The notes beneath the pieces are model-generated. The model worked only from the letters and a program-made list of their open reading frames with translations, did no database searches and was not told where the DNA came from. The translations under genes and the position numbers were made by a program. Positions 19,336 through 28,100 of a DNA stretch of 64,000 nt are shown piece after piece; position 1 is the stretch's first letter, and every line of letters begins with the position of its first letter. This DNA comes from Clostridium guangxiense (lineage in GTDB: Bacteria > Bacillota > Clostridia > Clostridiales > Clostridiaceae): assembly GCF_021043395.1 (NCBI RefSeq), contig NZ_JAJNKE010000005.1:1-64000 (forward strand). The letters run 5' to 3'.

Positions 19336-19789
19336 GCTCATGATGGTTATGAGCATGCTTATGACATTCAACGCCATTTACAAGCTTTCTCATTTCCTTT
19401 TTAGGATTAAATCCTTTTTTCTCTAAAAGTTCCATCAAAGGTTTTTCATATGGAATCATTATGCTGCTTTCTGTTAAAAAAAGTGGCACATGCTGATTTC
19501 CTATTTCATAGCACATTGTTCCCATATCAACCATATTTTTAGGCTCAATTAATATAGCTTCACTTTCAGGAATATTTACAGCTATAACCTCATTTTCATC
19601 CATATAAAGTATATCACCATCATTTATTTTTTTAAGTTCTGAAAGCCTTATTCCTATTTCCTTTCCAGAAGTAGTATCTTTTTTTAATATTTTTTTATTT
19701 ACTTCATACCATTCCACATCAACAGTATCAAGCCTTCTATTATTCACTTCTACATTTTTTAAATTGCCAAGTATTTTTTCTATTATCAA
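19328..19789 (-). CDS. ureE: Urease accessory nickel metallochaperone UreE
   Basis: Dimeric nickel chaperone. About 153 residues. The N-terminal peptide-binding domain starts IIEKILGNLKNVEVNNR, the central metal-binding domain carries IGNQHVPLFL, and the C-terminus is His-rich (HKHAHNHHEHE), matching Ni-binding tails. The start is uncertain: TTG 19789 fits the family start and lies after an AAAGGGG site, while GTG 19801 overlaps that site. It overlaps ureF at its 3' end. It is separated from ureC by family B repeat copy 3. Confidence 0.93.
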   Translation of the reverse strand: MIIEKILGNLKNVEVNNRRLDTVDVEWYEVNKKILKKDTTSGKEIGIRLSELKKINDGDILYMDENEVIAVNIPESEAILIEPKNMVDMGTMCYEIGNQHVPLFLTESSIMIPYEKPLMELLEKKGFNPKKEMRKLVNGVECHKHAHNHHEHE

Positions 19790-19808
19790 AATTTTAACCA
19801 CCCCTTTA

Positions 19809-20006
19809 GGCAGAGTACAGATAACAGAGTACAGTGATGGTTAGTTTTCCGCTAACGCAGAAAATTTTAAAACTTAATGGGCTAATCGCCCAAACCCATA
19901 GCATATCCCTTCAGCAAAGCTGAAGTTATTAACTTATAGATTTATCCGACGCAAGGAAGATAAATCATCCTTCACTGTACTCTGTACTCTGTACTTTGTA
20001 CTCTGA
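19809..20006. repeat. Family B palindromic repeat, copy 3, between ureC and ureE
   Basis: Termini GCAGAGTACAGATAACAGAG and TGTACTCTGTACTTTGTACT enclose TTTTCCGCTAACGCAGAAAAT / AGATTTATCCGACGCAAGG arms. It fills most of the 284-bp gap between ureE and ureC. The remaining 20007-20073 stretch shows nothing clear. Confidence 0.75.
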
Positions 20007-20073
20007 ATTTTTCTAGATTACTTGTATAACCTCAATAAATATACTCCAACTCTTTCCGCTAATATAATAATTC

Positions 20074-21792
20074 CTAGAACAAGAAGTATCTCTGTCCTAA
20101 TGCTACTTCTTCTATAGGTTCACATATTATTTTTTCACCATCAACCTTTACCTCGTAGGTTTCTGGGTCCACATCTATTTTAGGACATTTATCGTTTAAT
20201 ATCATATCCTTTTTTCCTATACTTCTACAGTCCTGTACGGGATATACAAGTTTATCAAGATGTAATTTTTTTATGTTTCCATTTTTAATTGATTCTTTTG
20301 AAACAAAAGTTATTGATGTCTTTCCCTTAGCTTTTCCAAAAGCACCAAACATGTTTCTATAAAATACTGGCTGAGGTGTTGGTATTGAAGCATTAGGGTC
20401 ACCCATTTTAGCTGCAGTTATAAAGCCACCTTTTATAATCATTTCTGGCTTAACTCCAAACATTGCTGGTTTCCACAAAACCAAATCTGCAAATTTTCCT
20501 ACTTCAATTGAGCCAACATATTTTGATATTCCATGAGTTATAGCTGGATTTATAGTGTATTTTGAAATATACCTCTTAACTCTAAAATTATCATTATCTC
20601 CAGTTTCTTCTTTCAAAGCTCCTCTTTGCTTTTTCATCTTATCAGCTGTCTGCCAAGTTCTTATTATAACCTCTCCAACTCTTCCCATAGCCTGAGAATC
20701 TGAGCTAAGCATGCTAAATACCCCCATATCATGAAGTATATCCTCTGCAGCTATTGTTTCTGGTCTAATTCTTGAATCTGCAAAAGCTACATCCTCTGGA
20801 ACCTTGCTGTCTAAATGATGGCATACCATAAGCATATCCAAATGTTCATCTATTGTATTTACAGTATATGGTCTTGTTGGGTTAGTTGAAGATGGAAGTA
20901 CATTTGGGAAAGCCGCTGCTTTCATTATGTCAGGAGCATGACCTCCACCTGCACCCTCCGTATGATATGTGTGAATAGTTCTCCCATTTATTGCATTCAT
21001 AGTATCCTCTACAAATCCACCTTCATTAAGAGTATCTGTATGTATTGCTACTTGAACATCGTATTTATTTGCAACAGTAAGACATGTATCTATTGCTTTA
21101 GGTGTACTTCCCCAATCCTCATGAAGTTTAAGTCCAATAGCTCCTGCTTCTATTTGTTCTTCAAGAGCTTTTTCTGATGAGCAGTTTCCTTTTCCCAAAA
21201 ATCCTAGATTCATAGGAAAAGCTTCCGCTGCTTCAAGCATTTTTTCAATATACCAAGAGCCTGTTGTACATGTTGTTGCATTAGTTCCATCTGCGGGACC
21301 AGTTCCTCCACCTATCATAGTTGTTATTCCGCTGTAAAGTGCAGTTTCTATTTGCTGTGGAGATATAAAATGTATATGTGAGTCTATTCCTCCCGCTGTT
21401 ACTATAAGTCCTTCTCCAGCTAAAGCTTCTGTTGCTGCCCCAACTATCATATTAGGAGTTACTCCATCCATTATAGATGGATTTCCAGCCTTACCTATGC
21501 CAATTATTTTTCCATCCTTTATTCCTATGTCAGCTTTTACAATTCCCCAGTAATCTATTATGAGAGCATTGGTTATAACTAAGTCAAGAACACCTTCATC
21601 TCTATCTGCTACTGCCGATTGTCCCATACCATCTCTTAGTGTTTTTCCACCGCCAAATTTACACTCCTCACCATAAACGGTATAGTCCTTTTCAACCTCA
21701 ATTATAAGATCTGTATCTGCAAGTCTTATTTTATCTCCTGTAGTTGGTCCATACATATTTACATAATCCTTGCCTGAAATTTTAAAGCTCAA
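20074..21792 (-). CDS. ureC: Urease subunit alpha
   Basis: Catalytic subunit of urease, hydrolysing urea to ammonia and carbamate at a di-nickel site. 572 residues, full length. It has the metal-binding HIH in [14 protein letters not shown], the carbamylated-Lys region [38 protein letters not shown], and the active-site flap with the catalytic His ([22 protein letters not shown]). It directly follows ureB (no gap) and precedes repeat B3 and ureE. A cytoplasmic enzyme that could supply ammonia or buffer acid. Confidence 0.98.
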   Translation of the reverse strand: MSFKISGKDYVNMYGPTTGDKIRLADTDLIIEVEKDYTVYGEECKFGGGKTLRDGMGQSAVADRDEGVLDLVITNALIIDYWGIVKADIGIKDGKIIGIGKAGNPSIMDGVTPNMIVGAATEALAGEGLIVTAGGIDSHIHFISPQQIETALYSGITTMIGGGTGPADGTNATTCTTGSWYIEKMLEAAEAFPMNLGFLGKGNCSSEKALEEQIEAGAIGLKLHEDWGSTPKAIDTCLTVANKYDVQVAIHTDTLNEGGFVEDTMNAINGRTIHTYHTEGAGGGHAPDIMKAAAFPNVLPSSTNPTRPYTVNTIDEHLDMLMVCHHLDSKVPEDVAFADSRIRPETIAAEDILHDMGVFSMLSSDSQAMGRVGEVIIRTWQTADKMKKQRGALKEETGDNDNFRVKRYISKYTINPAITHGISKYVGSIEVGKFADLVLWKPAMFGVKPEMIIKGGFITAAKMGDPNASIPTPQPVFYRNMFGAFGKAKGKTSITFVSKESIKNGNIKKLHLDKLVYPVQDCRSIGKKDMILNDKCPKIDVDPETYEVKVDGEKIICEPIEEVALGQRYFLF

Positions 21793-22164
21793 TTATTCCG
21801 CCCCCTTAAAGCCTAATTCTTTAGCTGTCTTAAAGCTTTTTTCTCTTATTTTATCATCACTTATATTTCCTTCAGTAAGTCCACTAAAACCGTGTATTTC
21901 TTTATTTCCACCAATTTCAACGAGAGTAATTTCCTTTTCTTCTCCAGGTTCAAATCTTACTGCTGTTCCAGAAGCTATATCAAGTCTCATCCCAAAAGCA
22001 GCTTTTCTATCAAATTCAAGTGCCTTGTTAACTTCAAAAAAGTGAAAATGTGAGCCAACTTGAATTGGCCTGTCTCCTGTATTTGAAACGGTGATTTTTT
22101 TAGTTCTTTTTCCTGCGTTACAAACTATCTCTTTATTTTTCACTATAATTTCACCAGGTACCAT
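21793..22164 (-). CDS. ureB: Urease subunit beta
   Basis: Small structural subunit of urease. 123 residues from ATG 22164 ([13 protein letters not shown], the usual UreB start, preceded by AGGAGTG). Conserved [21 protein letters not shown] and [36 protein letters not shown] are complete. The stop abuts the ureC start. Separate ureA and ureB genes are the usual bacterial arrangement. Confidence 0.97.
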   Translation of the reverse strand: MVPGEIIVKNKEIVCNAGKRTKKITVSNTGDRPIQVGSHFHFFEVNKALEFDRKAAFGMRLDIASGTAVRFEPGEEKEITLVEIGGNKEIHGFSGLTEGNISDDKIREKSFKTAKELGFKGAE

Positions 22165-22220
22165 AATTAACACTCCTATCACAAAAATTTTAAAGAAAAT
22201 CATCCATTTACTAATTAAAA

Positions 22221-22523
22221 TTACTTAATTGGATTATGTACTGTAACAAGCTTAGTACCATCTTTAAAGGTTGCTTCTATTTGAACTTCTGAAACCATGC
22301 TAGCTACACCTTCCATAACATCTTCCTCTGTTAAAATTTTAGTACCATACTGCATAAGCTCACTTACACTTTTTCCATCTCTTGCCCCTTCCATTAATTC
22401 CGAGCTTATAAGTGCTATAGCTTCTGGATAATTTAATTTAAGGCCTCTAGCCTTTCTTTGCTTGGCCAATTCCCCAGCGTAATGAAGCATTAATTTTTCC
22501 ATTTCTTTAGGTGTTAGATGCAT
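22221..22523 (-). CDS. ureA: Urease subunit gamma
   Basis: Smallest structural subunit. 100 residues, starting [35 protein letters not shown] and ending VTVHNPIK, both typical of UreA. It is the first gene of the operon. AAAGGAACG lies upstream of the ATG. No nickel permease or urea transporter gene is in the window, and no recognisable riboswitch precedes it. Confidence 0.97.
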   Translation of the reverse strand: MHLTPKEMEKLMLHYAGELAKQRKARGLKLNYPEAIALISSELMEGARDGKSVSELMQYGTKILTEEDVMEGVASMVSEVQIEATFKDGTKLVTVHNPIK

Positions 22524-22623
22524 ACATTAACACGTTCCTTTCTTCTATATATAGCTATGTTTAAAACAATTACTTATTTTAAACATAGTCTTACATATTT
22601 ATTCAAATCATATATATAAATAA

Positions 22624-22755
22624 AAGTTAAGCTGGCGTGTAGATAAACCATTTCAACTACCAAAATTAATTTGTATCAAAATGCCCATAAAACGGCATTT
22701 TAATACAAATTAATTTTGAAGTTTCAAGCATTTTATCTTTAAAACCATCTTAACT
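22624..22755. repeat. Family C palindromic repeat, copy 2
   Basis: The outer arms are AAGTTAAGCTGG / CCATCTTAACTT. The core arms TTAATTTGTATCAAAATGCC / GGCATTTTAATACAAATTAA close on ATAAAAC. It lies in the urease promoter region, about 100 bp upstream of ureA. The rest of the 22524-22870 gap shows nothing clear. Confidence 0.8.
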
Positions 22756-22870
22756 TCAAACGCAAAACTCGAAATAGCATAAAATTATATCGAATATTTA
22801 TACATTTCATCAAAATCAACTGCTATTTTTTATTAATCTAATATTATAATTTGATTCTATCATTATTTTG

Positions 22871-23254
22871 TCAAAAGTCAATAGCCTGAAATTCTATTTG
22901 TCTAGATAAGGTTTTTCTCACAGGACAATTTTTAACTATATCTAATATGTGCTGCTTTGCTTCATCAGAAATATCACCTAAAATGTCAACTGAATAAAGA
23001 AATTTAGTTTTATTTTCATCACTTTTATCTAAATCTATTTTAACAATTACTTTTTCATATTTTATATTTTTTCGATCCAGCACCATTCTAGTCGTAATAT
23101 TAAGACACGAGGCAAAGCCAGCACATAGCAAATCATGTGGTGCTAAATATCGCCCTGTTCCACCTCCTTTTTCTGTTACATCGGAAAAAACAAATGCATT
23201 TCCATTTGAAATTTCAGTGCAGTAATTTTCATTTTTACTCTCAGAAACTATCAT
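22871..23254 (-). CDS. OsmC/Ohr family protein
   Basis: Probable thiol-dependent peroxidase-like protein of the OsmC family. 127 residues from ATG 23254, selected because AAGGAGG lies upstream. The two catalytic cysteines are in GFASCLNITTRMVL and KNCPVRKTLS, and GRYLAPHDLLCAGFASC is the typical segment before the first. It likely detoxifies organic hydroperoxides or handles thiols in the cytoplasm. It stands alone, after a 350-bp gap upstream of ureA. Confidence 0.85.
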   Translation of the reverse strand: MIVSESKNENYCTEISNGNAFVFSDVTEKGGGTGRYLAPHDLLCAGFASCLNITTRMVLDRKNIKYEKVIVKIDLDKSDENKTKFLYSVDILGDISDEAKQHILDIVKNCPVRKTLSRQIEFQAIDF

Positions 23255-23437
23255 TACTTCCTCCTTATCAATTAGTACGACATCAACCTTTTTTTTCCTC
23301 AATTTTTTTATTGGTCTTATATTTTGTGTAAGCTCTAATGTTCCTATTGCTCTTCGTTATTACCCTTTACAGCAAAATAACTAATATAAACGTGTAACTC
23401 ACCCATTTTAATTCAAGTTTCTTAATATTATTATTAA

Positions 23438-23482
23438 TTAAATTTTTTTCCCATATTCTCTACTATTAATCGATTGGTTCAT
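23438..23482 (-). other. 14-codon ORF with a strong ribosome binding site
   Basis: ATG 23482 is preceded by AAAGGAG at ideal spacing. The frame reads MNQSINSREYGKKI then stop. It could be a leader peptide, a remnant of a lost gene's 5' end, or chance. The rest of the 23255-23688 gap shows no other gene. Confidence 0.3.
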
Positions 23483-23577
23483 ATATACTACTCCTTTCAT
23501 AAATAGTATTTGTATTATTTTTTATTCTATTAACTTAGGATAAAATAATTTTATGTTATGATAAAATTTCTCATATA

Positions 23578-23627
23578 AAAATACATCTAAATTAAAGATG
23601 GATTTCATCCCGCCTCAATTTAGATGC
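23578..23627 (-). terminator. Terminator of the MntP-like gene
   Basis: Minus-strand stem GCATCTAAATT / AATTTAGATGT with an inner GGGATGAAATCC hairpin, followed by TATTTTTATA. It lies 60-110 bp after the stop of the MntP-like gene. Confidence 0.7.
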
Positions 23628-23688
23628 ATTTCTAATTAAATTCATTAAATATAGTAAGAGAATATATGACTTACTATAAAAATGTGTC

Positions 23689-24309
23689 TTAAAACAATAC
23701 CTGGTATAATGCAACTAATAATAGCACAACACCTGGTATTATAGATATTTTTCCATTTATCTTTTTTGAAAACCCTTTGAGTGCTAAAAAATTACCACTC
23801 AAAAGCGCAACTACTTCTGCAACTTCCAATAAACATACAGTTAAGATAATTGGGAAACCTGCTACAGCTAAACCTAAAGCCTGAGCAAAGTCATCAACTC
23901 CTAATCCAACTCCAACCAAATACACTTCCAAAAAATTAGCTGTTTTCAAATTACTTGAATAGATGTGTTCAGTTTTAATTAATTCAGCCGGAGTACTTCT
24001 TTCTTTCCACCCATCGTATATCATTTTACATCCTACTGCACCTAATATAATTGCACTTAACCAATCAGTTACATAATCTGGCATAGAAGTAAAAATAAAT
24101 TTACCTATTAGCATTATGCCATAGGTAGATGTTGCAGATCCCAACACCATTATCATTAGTGATTTAAAAGGTAGGCGTGTTTTAAAAAGACCATAAGCTA
24201 CACCAACTGAAAAATCATCAGCGCTTAGTGTTAAAGCTAAACCAAGGATTGCAAAAAACGTTATTAAAAATTGCACAATCCCCAAAAATAACACCTTCTC
24301 CTCATCCAT
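23689..24309 (-). CDS. MntP/YtaF-like membrane protein, putative Mn2+ efflux pump
   Basis: A roughly 206-residue polytopic membrane protein with about six helices and an internal duplication typical of the MntP/YtaF group. The acidic repeats in helices read LSADDFSVGVAYGL and VGLGVDDFAQALGLAVAG. This fold exports divalent cations, usually manganese; substrate assignment is by family. The start is uncertain: ATG 24309 has a weak site, while a TTG eight codons in follows GAGGAGAAGGTG. No known Mn riboswitch was recognised upstream, although a palindrome lies at 24342-24426. Confidence 0.72.
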   Translation of the reverse strand: MDEEKVLFLGIVQFLITFFAILGLALTLSADDFSVGVAYGLFKTRLPFKSLMIMVLGSATSTYGIMLIGKFIFTSMPDYVTDWLSAIILGAVGCKMIYDGWKERSTPAELIKTEHIYSSNLKTANFLEVYLVGVGLGVDDFAQALGLAVAGFPIILTVCLLEVAEVVALLSGNFLALKGFSKKINGKISIIPGVVLLLVALYQVLF

Positions 24310-24341
24310 ATATTTCCCACTTTACATCTTTTGTTTGTATA

Positions 24342-24426
24342 TACTATGAAACTTGCAGGAGAGTGTGCTATTTAATTTTGATATTATATGTTGGAACTTA
24401 GAACTGCAACTTACAATTTGCATAGT
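24342..24426. promoter_or_regulatory. Imperfect palindrome upstream of the MntP-like gene
   Basis: ACTATGAAACTTGCAG pairs imperfectly with CTGCAACTTACAATTTGCATAGT across a 46-nt centre. It could be a leader structure of the minus-strand MntP-like gene or another dispersed palindrome. It does not match the yybP-ykoY consensus as I remember it. The rest of 24310-24575 shows nothing clear. Confidence 0.35.
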
Positions 24427-24575
24427 TTCCTATAACGACATACAAATCCATTTATTTAAGCATCATAACGACGCATTTAAATGAGTAGCAAATTATAAAC
24501 GAGCAATTCTTAGTTTCCATTAGTGACATAAATTTTTATCAACATTCTTTTAAAACGCAGCCTTACTAAAATATA

Positions 24576-25268
24576 TCACCATTGTCTTCCTGAATCATTT
24601 GCCATAGAATTTACAGTAGCTGCTGGATATAAAACAGAATAGTGACGCATAAAAGGATTTGGTACATTTTTTGTAGGTTTCGGGAATACAAACAAGATTT
24701 TGAATTCCTTACTTACAACATAGCCTATTATTTCCTCTCCATTAGCTAGCACCTTATGCTCGGGAACTCCAAATTTTTCTTTTACCATGGAAAGTGATAT
24801 TTTATTTAACTTACTATCGAGTGATCTAACTTCAAACACCTGTGCTCCTTTATTGGAACCAAAAATCACACTATGCTTTAAATAAGTTGAATACATCCCT
24901 TTAGCACTTGTTACCCAATTTGAACTATCTGCCTTCCCCCATTTTTCTTCTACACTATAAACATTTGTGGTTTTAACAGGGTACTCACAATTAATGATTT
25001 TTCCTTGCACAGCAAATTTTTTAATGCTCTCAAGGAGCTCATTTTGTAAAGCATTATTTTGATTTTTTTGTTTTTCACTACTTTCAGGAACATTATTCTT
25101 AAGAGCATAGTTTGAAGAAGATCCGTTAGAATTTACCTTATTAGCCTGATTTTTGTTCTTATTTACAGAATTATTAGAAGTTTTATTCTGACTTGAACAG
25201 CCTACAATAAAAAGCAGTGATAAAGCAATTGAAAACTTTACAATTGTTTTTCTATTAAATAATCTCAT
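24576..25268 (-). CDS. DUF4309 (YjgB-like) lipoprotein, copy 1
   Basis: 230 residues. A signal peptide ends in the lipobox LLFIVGC (Cys near residue 24), followed by a low-complexity Asn/Lys/Ser linker and a DUF4309 domain (about 85-230). Domain signatures are QGKIINCEYPVKTT, EEKWGKADSSNWVTSAKGMYSTY, VIFGSNKGAQVFEVRSLD, EEIIGYVVSKEFKILFVFP and the ending MANDSGRQW. The function is unknown; it is extracellular and membrane-tethered. It is a clear paralogue of the gene at 26104-26766. Between them lie an esterase remnant and a glutaredoxin gene, indicating an old tandem duplication. Confidence 0.85.
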   Translation of the reverse strand: MRLFNRKTIVKFSIALSLLFIVGCSSQNKTSNNSVNKNKNQANKVNSNGSSSNYALKNNVPESSEKQKNQNNALQNELLESIKKFAVQGKIINCEYPVKTTNVYSVEEKWGKADSSNWVTSAKGMYSTYLKHSVIFGSNKGAQVFEVRSLDSKLNKISLSMVKEKFGVPEHKVLANGEEIIGYVVSKEFKILFVFPKPTKNVPNPFMRHYSVLYPAATVNSMANDSGRQW

Positions 25269-25446
25269 GATATTTCCCTCCTAAAATTACATTAATATAT
25301 ATTACACCTTTAATTTGTTTTTAACCATTATTGTACCAAATAGAAAATATTTTTAACCGTTTTGTAACTTTTGTTTTTGACATAAAATATTTACTTAGTA
25401 TTCAAAAAATATATAATAAGATCATAAATGTAAAAAAAAAACTCTA

Positions 25447-25587
25447 ATGTATTATCAATTATATTATCCTAAGACGGATTTTGTTATTTGTCCTACTGAA
25501 ACACAAGGTGTAAACAGAGAAAACTGGTTTAAATCAGATTACGGTATTGATAAAGTAATTGGAGAATTAATGGGATGCGGTCATTAA
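25447..25587 (+). pseudogene. Orphan 46-codon reading frame, probable gene remnant
   Basis: ATG 25447 to TAA 25585-25587 encodes a protein-like sequence (YYPKTDFVICPTETQGVNRE, then NWFKSDYGIDKVIGELMGCG). The composition looks like the C-terminal end of a real enzyme, but there is no ribosome binding site. I do not recognise the family. It sits 130 bp ahead of the glutaredoxin gene on the same strand. Confidence 0.4.
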
Positions 25588-25716
25588 TTTAAAGATATGT
25601 TTAAAAATTCTAAATCTCTAATAAATTTATATTGAAAAATATAATTTTTTATCTTATGATTAAGTTGTAATATCTATCTTATAATAATTATTATGCTTAT
25701 ATAGGTGGTGAATAAT

Positions 25717-25980
25717 ATGAAACCTGTAACAATGTTCATAACCAGCTGGTGTCCATACTGCAAGCAAGCTATGTCAATTATGGATTCATTAAAAAATAAA
25801 AATCCTAAATATCAAGATATTGATGTTAAAATAATTGATGAAGAACTTGAACCAGAGATTTCAAAAAAATATGATTACTACTATGTGCCTACATATTATG
25901 TAGATGACATAAAAGTTCACGAAGGAGTACCTTCAAAGGATATAGTAAAAAAAGTATTTGAAAAAGCTCTTGAAAATTAA
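25717..25980 (+). CDS. Glutaredoxin/thioredoxin-like protein (CPYC)
   Basis: A small cytoplasmic thiol-disulfide exchange protein, 87 residues from ATG 25717 (GGTGGTG upstream). It begins MKPVTMFITSWCPYCKQAMSIMDSL with the dithiol CPYC motif near residue 12 and has the cis-Pro segment YYYVPTYYVDD near residues 52-62. It is one of few plus-strand genes in this part and has its own terminator. It sits between the two DUF4309 paralogues, which are on the other strand. Confidence 0.88.
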   Translation: MKPVTMFITSWCPYCKQAMSIMDSLKNKNPKYQDIDVKIIDEELEPEISKKYDYYYVPTYYVDDIKVHEGVPSKDIVKKVFEKALEN

Positions 25981-25984
25981 AAAA

Positions 25985-26022
25985 TAAAAAGCGGATTAAA
26001 AACAATCCGCTTTTTATTTTTT
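25985..26022 (+). terminator. Rho-independent terminator after the glutaredoxin gene
   Basis: AAAAAGCGGATT / AATCCGCTTTTT forms a 12-bp stem with a 6-nt loop, followed by ATTTTTT. Confidence 0.92.
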
Positions 26023-26029
26023 GACAAAG

Positions 26030-26082
26030 TTATTTTATTAACCAAAGTATTGCACTTTCAAATCTCTTAGGTATTTCTGTAA
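26030..26082 (-). pseudogene. C-terminal remnant of a second esterase gene
   Basis: The minus strand reads TEIPKRFESAILWLIK then stop, matching the end of the intact esterase at 26896-27615 (MDIPKRFEKALLWLMN). The remnant lies directly after the 3' end of the second DUF4309 gene, where a duplicated esterase would be expected. Confidence 0.75.
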
Positions 26083-26103
26083 CTTATTTATAATAATTTC
26101 TTA

Positions 26104-26766
26104 CTACCACTGTCTTCCTGGATCATTTGCCATAGAATTAACTGTACCTGCCGGATATAAAACAGAATAGCTACGCATTAAAGGATCTGGCGTATTTTTT
26201 GTAGGCTCAGGAAATACAAATAAAAGCTTATAATCCTTCCCAATAGTGTAACCTATAGTTTCTTCTCCACCAGCTTTTACATCATGCTGAGAAGTTCCAT
26301 AAATAGACTTTACCATGGAGAGTGAGATTTTTCTTAGCTTTGGATCAAGTGACCTAGCCTCAAAAATTTGACCGCCTTTATTTGATCCAAAAATAACATT
26401 ACGCTTTGAATAAGTTGAGTACAATCCCTTAGCACTTGATATCCAAGCTGACTTATCAGCTTTACCCCATTTTTTTTCAACAGTACTGATGTTTGCATCC
26501 TTAACAGGGTATTCAGAATTAATTATTTTTCCTTGAGCAGAAAGTGTTCTAATATCTCCAAGAACTGCATTTTGAGCAGCATTTTTTTGCTGCTTTTGAT
26601 TAGTTTTATTTATGTAAGACTTGTTAGACATATTGTTGATATCGGTTTTGATTTTCCTTGACTCATTATTCATAGATGATTTTTGAGTATTGGTGCAGCC
26701 TACTAAGAAGATTAAAGAAAAAACACTTGCAGCCTTTACAACTAATTTTCTATTTAATACAGACAT
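26104..26766 (-). CDS. DUF4309 (YjgB-like) lipoprotein, copy 2
   Basis: 220 residues from ATG 26766 (GGGAGGA upstream). A signal peptide with the lipobox LIFLVGC is followed by a polar linker and a DUF4309 domain. Its signatures parallel copy 1: QGKIINSEYPVKDANISTVEKKWGKAD, NVIFGSNKGGQIFEARSLDPKLRKISLSMV, EETIGYTIGKDYKLLFVFPEP and the ending MANDPGRQW. The function is unknown. It sits downstream of the esterase gene on the same strand, the arrangement that appears to have been duplicated. Confidence 0.86.
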   Translation of the reverse strand: MSVLNRKLVVKAASVFSLIFLVGCTNTQKSSMNNESRKIKTDINNMSNKSYINKTNQKQQKNAAQNAVLGDIRTLSAQGKIINSEYPVKDANISTVEKKWGKADKSAWISSAKGLYSTYSKRNVIFGSNKGGQIFEARSLDPKLRKISLSMVKSIYGTSQHDVKAGGEETIGYTIGKDYKLLFVFPEPTKNTPDPLMRSYSVLYPAGTVNSMANDPGRQW

Positions 26767-26895
26767 AATAACATATCCTCCCAACATAATAAATTATATT
26801 TTTAATTATTTTATAATCTAGTGTGCCCAATACTTTAAGCATTATTCTAAAATAAATGCTGCATCAAATAGTTTTAAACAAATCCATCTTATAAT

Positions 26896-27615
26896 TTAAT
26901 TCATTAGCCATAGTAAAGCCTTTTCAAATCTCTTAGGTATATCCATAAAATGCCCACCATTATTCAACTCAAAAGTTAAATTTTCTTTAACCGAAAGCTG
27001 ACTTTTAAGTATATGAAAAGCCCTTCGAGTGCAATCTCCAACCTTAGCTATGCGCTGATTTCGGCTTTTTTCCTCTATCTTTCCAAGAGACATATACACC
27101 TTTGCTTTATTACTTACAGGTCTATTAGCTTCCATAAATTCTATAAAACCGTCATACCACATTGAAGTTGAAATGCTTCCGATTTTTCCAAAAGATGAAG
27201 TTTTATAAAGTGTATATAATGCAGCCAGACCTGCTAAAGAATAACCTACAATTACAGTGCTATGCGGTTCTGGCTTTGTTCTATAGTTTTCATCTATAAA
27301 AGGTTTCACCTCATAAATAAGCTTATACAAATAATTATCCGCTTCTCCTTTAAAAGCTTCTGCTTTCTTTGTCAAGGCAGGAGCTGGCCATGGAGTATAA
27401 TCACTGTTCCAATTGTGGGATTCAATACCTACAAGTATAAATGACTGACAATCGTGCTTAAAATGAAGTTCTATTTTATTCATGATTTCGCTTATGTCTT
27501 TCTCGCCATTTACATACACTACAGGATATTTTTCATCAGAAACATTATATTGCTCTGGAAGATATATTTCACAATTAAAGCTGCTTATTTCAATTTTTTG
27601 TATAGTTCCGTTCAT
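26896..27615 (-). CDS. Alpha/beta-hydrolase esterase (esterase D-like fold)
   Basis: A 239-residue cytoplasmic hydrolase with no signal peptide. The nucleophile elbow is VIVGYSLAGLAALYTLYK (GYSLAG, Ser near residue 125), and a catalytic His is likely in NNGGHFMDIPKRFEKALLWL near the C-terminus. The start MNGTIQKIEISSFNCEIYLPEQYN is typical of putative esterases related to enterochelin esterase or esterase D. The natural substrate is unknown. It lies upstream of DUF4309 copy 2. A remnant of a second copy survives at 26030-26082. Confidence 0.85.
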   Translation of the reverse strand: MNGTIQKIEISSFNCEIYLPEQYNVSDEKYPVVYVNGEKDISEIMNKIELHFKHDCQSFILVGIESHNWNSDYTPWPAPALTKKAEAFKGEADNYLYKLIYEVKPFIDENYRTKPEPHSTVIVGYSLAGLAALYTLYKTSSFGKIGSISTSMWYDGFIEFMEANRPVSNKAKVYMSLGKIEEKSRNQRIAKVGDCTRRAFHILKSQLSVKENLTFELNNGGHFMDIPKRFEKALLWLMN

Positions 27616-27642
27616 GTTTTTACTCCTTATTTAACAACACAA

Positions 27643-28030
27643 TAGTCATTTTAAATCAAGTATACCATGTATAAACGATGGCAACAAAATTTTATATAAC
27701 CCGCTATAAGCACCACTATAATAAACAAATCCATCTTTCTCACAAGTTTCTCCACCATTAGATATATTCCCATTTGTATTTCCTTTTTCTTCTACATCAT
27801 TCTTTATAAAAAAATCCATTTTAGCTTGTTCACTTATTTTTTTCCATTTACACTATGTACGCCATTTCCAACCATAAGCTCATACTTTGCTCCAGCTTCA
27901 GGTGCTCCTACTACAACTGATTGATTTGTTATCGCTGCCCAAATTTACAGATACATTCACTTTGTTTCCCCTACTGTCAGTTACAACTATTGCATTTTTA
28001 GTTAAATCATCAAAAGCCACATACTTATGT
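27643..28030 (-). pseudogene. Remnants of a DUF5050-like surface protein
   Basis: Two protein-like pieces in different frames are visible on the minus strand. The upstream one reads YVAFDDLTKNAIVVTDSRGN, then VNVSVNLGS and, after a frameshift, SVVVGAPEAGAKYELMVGNG, as at the end of a surface beta-domain. The downstream one (about 27650-27835) reads NISNGGETCEKDGFVYYSGA then YSGLYKI, like the start of a DUF5050 repeat protein. Neither has a start and stop of its own. I take these as decayed gene pieces; family naming is from memory. Confidence 0.5.
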
Positions 28031-28042
28031 AAAATAAAAATG

Positions 28043-28100
28043 CTATCAAACTAGAATTTGGTATTAGTAATTTTAATCTTCCAGCTTATTTATCTATATT
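28043..28100. repeat. Family A palindrome, single arm
   Basis: CTAGAATTTGGTATTAGTAA, then TTTTAATCTTCCAGCTTATT and TATCTATA, matches the right arm of family A copies at 31561 and 38221. No partner arm is nearby. Its end supplies the stop codon of the HAD remnant at 28094. Confidence 0.6.

Noticed and set aside
22524-22870. Nickel or other riboswitch before ureA
   Set aside because: The only structure is family C palindrome copy 2, which occurs elsewhere without nickel genes. No known aptamer motif was found by eye.
24310-24575. yybP-ykoY manganese riboswitch before the MntP-like gene
   Set aside because: A palindrome is present but the conserved loops of that riboswitch were not found, so the signal is listed only as an unassigned palindrome.
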